Below, piece after piece: positions 5,067 to 5,980 of a stretch of 5,980 bases of DNA; position 1 is the first letter of the stretch, and each line of letters starts with the position of its first letter. The stretch comes from DATKDU01 sp035512595 (GTDB lineage: Bacteria > Planctomycetota > Planctomycetia > Pirellulales > Pirellulaceae): contig DATKDU010000133.1 of NCBI GenBank assembly GCA_035512595.1, positions 1-5,980 of the forward strand, in the 5' to 3' direction. Made by a program: the position numbers and the translations under genes. The notes beneath the pieces were generated by a model. The model had not been told where the DNA came from. It ran no database searches and saw only the letters and a program-made list of their open reading frames with translations.

Positions 5067-5069
5067 TAC
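5047..5069 (-). repeat. REP-like GTAG-headed hairpin, family B copy 2
   Basis: On the minus strand, GTAG (5069-5066) leads into AACGGAATTCATTCCGTTC. Compared with the copy at 2313-2335, only two of 23 bases differ. They are the two partners of one stem pair (T-A exchanged for A-T), so the hairpin is preserved. It starts 2 nt after the stop codon of the 5072-5980 gene. Confidence 0.8.
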
Positions 5070-5071
5070 GG

Positions 5072-5980
5072 TTAGCCGCTGTCGTCCTTGGGGTTGGGTA
5101 TCGTCGTCGGCAACGCGGGGGCCGGGACTGCCGACCTGGCCAGCACGTCCGCCGCATAGGCACGGTGGATCTCTTCGATCCGCTTGTCGGCCTTGACCAG
5201 CTCGACCCCCGGCATGAGGAACGGCCGCGCCGCCGCATAGTGGAAGGCGGCCCGCAACTCCAGGCAGCGGCGCTGCGGCTGCTTGTAGTCGTGCGCCAGC
5301 TCGTAGTACTGGTCCGCAAGCTGGATGATTTCCGAGCCCGACTTCCCTTTCTCCAAGTCCATCCGCGCCAAAATCCGCAGCTTGAGGTCACTGCCGCGGG
5401 CCATCATCGGCAGCCCGATTTCCCACTCGTTCTTGATCAGGCAGAAGAATTTGCCGGCCACGTCGTTGGCCTGGGTGTTCTCGGCATTCGTCGCCAGAGC
5501 GGAGAGGGCGGCCGGGACGAGCTTGTAAGCTTTCTCCGCTTCTAAAATCATGCCCCGATAAACCGACATCTTGCCGACTCGGCCGCTGTCGCTCCCCTTG
5601 CGAATCAGGCCGATGAAGATCCGGTGGGCTTCCAGCGAGGTGGTGAAATCATCCTGCTCGAACGCGGAGATAAACACTTTTTCGGCTTCGGCTGCCAATT
5701 GCCCCGCCCCTTGGCCCGAGCCGCCGAGCACCCCGGCCAGTTCGTCGATCGTCGTCAGCCGCAGGGCCAGCGGCGGCAGTTCCAGCCTGGTCTCCAGCAG
5801 CTCCACCGCTTTGAGCGCCGTCGTGGCGTCCCCCGTCTGAACGGCGATCTTCCGCACCATTTGCAACAGCTCGTGGTACGCGGCCGGATCGTTCTCCAGC
5901 CGCGGCGCTTCGGCCAGCATCTTGATCGTCAGCTTGCGGAGGTCCCCTTTGGAACGGCTCGCCTTGTACTCCGGGTAAAA
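5072..5980 (-). CDS. Helical-repeat protein of a planctomycete family, C-terminal 302 residues (5' end outside window)
   Basis: The frame is open to the right edge, so the N-terminus is missing. An internal ATG at 5918-5920 is unlikely to be the start, because typical coding sequence continues upstream (FYPEYKASRSKGDLRKLTIK). The visible part is almost entirely alpha-helical and TPR-like: LRKLTIKMLAEAPRLENDPAAYHELLQMVRKIAVQTGDATTALKAVE, then a middle helical section. Near the C-terminus come ALSALATNAENTQANDVAGKFFCLIKNEWEIGLPMMARGSD and a QLADQYYELAHDYKQPQRRCLELRAAFHYAAA segment. From memory this resembles a repeated module in planctomycete exported proteins and kinase-associated proteins (the pattern of a GxFxCxxKxxWExGLPxxAxGSD core followed by a LAxxxxxLA helix). 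The family has no defined activity; a scaffold or cargo-binding role is inferred. The gene ends in a Pro-rich tail, and a terminator hairpin follows the TAA. Confidence 0.8.
   Translation of the reverse strand, partial: FYPEYKASRSKGDLRKLTIKMLAEAPRLENDPAAYHELLQMVRKIAVQTGDATTALKAVELLETRLELPPLALRLTTIDELAGVLGGSGQGAGQLAAEAEKVFISAFEQDDFTTSLEAHRIFIGLIRKGSDSGRVGKMSVYRGMILEAEKAYKLVPAALSALATNAENTQANDVAGKFFCLIKNEWEIGLPMMARGSDLKLRILARMDLEKGKSGSEIIQLADQYYELAHDYKQPQRRCLELRAAFHYAAARPFLMPGVELVKADKRIEEIHRAYAADVLARSAVPAPALPTTIPNPKDDSG

Noticed and set aside
1..5980. CRISPR array, tRNA/rRNA genes, insertion sequence or RAYT transposase
   Set aside because: No regularly spaced direct repeats, no tRNA-like cloverleaf seen by eye, and no transposase motif in any credible frame.

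Overview
The window looks like chromosomal DNA of a planctomycete, probably of the Pirellulales type. This rests on three protein signatures recognised by eye: a secreted YdjY-domain protein of the form common in that phylum, a trypsin-like protease with the planctomycete N-terminal surface-export motif (RRLCCEQLEARCVLSA), and a helical-repeat protein of a Gemmata/Pirellula-type family. Most genes are GC-rich (62% in 1741-1800 and 72% in 4141-4200, counted by hand). The two unrecognised genes in the middle are not (48% in both 2761-2820 and 3361-3420).

Layout. On the minus strand at the left, yggS (PLP homeostasis protein) and a DUF167/YggU gene overlap by four bases (GTGA). They are followed by the first 49 codons of a secreted protein that runs off the left edge. 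A divergent intergenic region (1312-1530) separates yggS from a plus-strand YdjY-domain gene; it holds a 64-nt near-perfect hairpin and a TATAAT box. Next comes a plus-strand lipoprotein of unknown function (2446-3150). Two minus-strand genes converge on it: a 110-aa unknown protein (3229-3561) and, 28 nt upstream of that, a trypsin-like protease (3590-4924). The right end holds the 3' part of a large helical-repeat protein gene (5072-5980, minus), which is closed by a good intrinsic terminator.

The most notable signal lies in the short gaps. Four GTAG-headed perfect or near-perfect hairpins of 23-24 nt form two sequence families. Copies within each family differ by compensatory changes that keep the stem paired. 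Three of them lie exactly at the 3' end of a gene in the same orientation: one supplies the stop codon and last residues of the DUF167 protein, one supplies the TAG stop of the YdjY gene, and one starts 2 nt after the stop of the helical-repeat gene and is followed by six Ts. They resemble REP/BIME elements, which in proteobacteria are mobilised by RAYT transposases. No RAYT gene is present here. No rRNA, tRNA, CRISPR array or insertion sequence was seen.

The genes do not form one pathway. YggS and DUF167 are a conserved housekeeping pair. The other recognisable products are mainly exported proteins (secreted, lipid-anchored or cell-surface).
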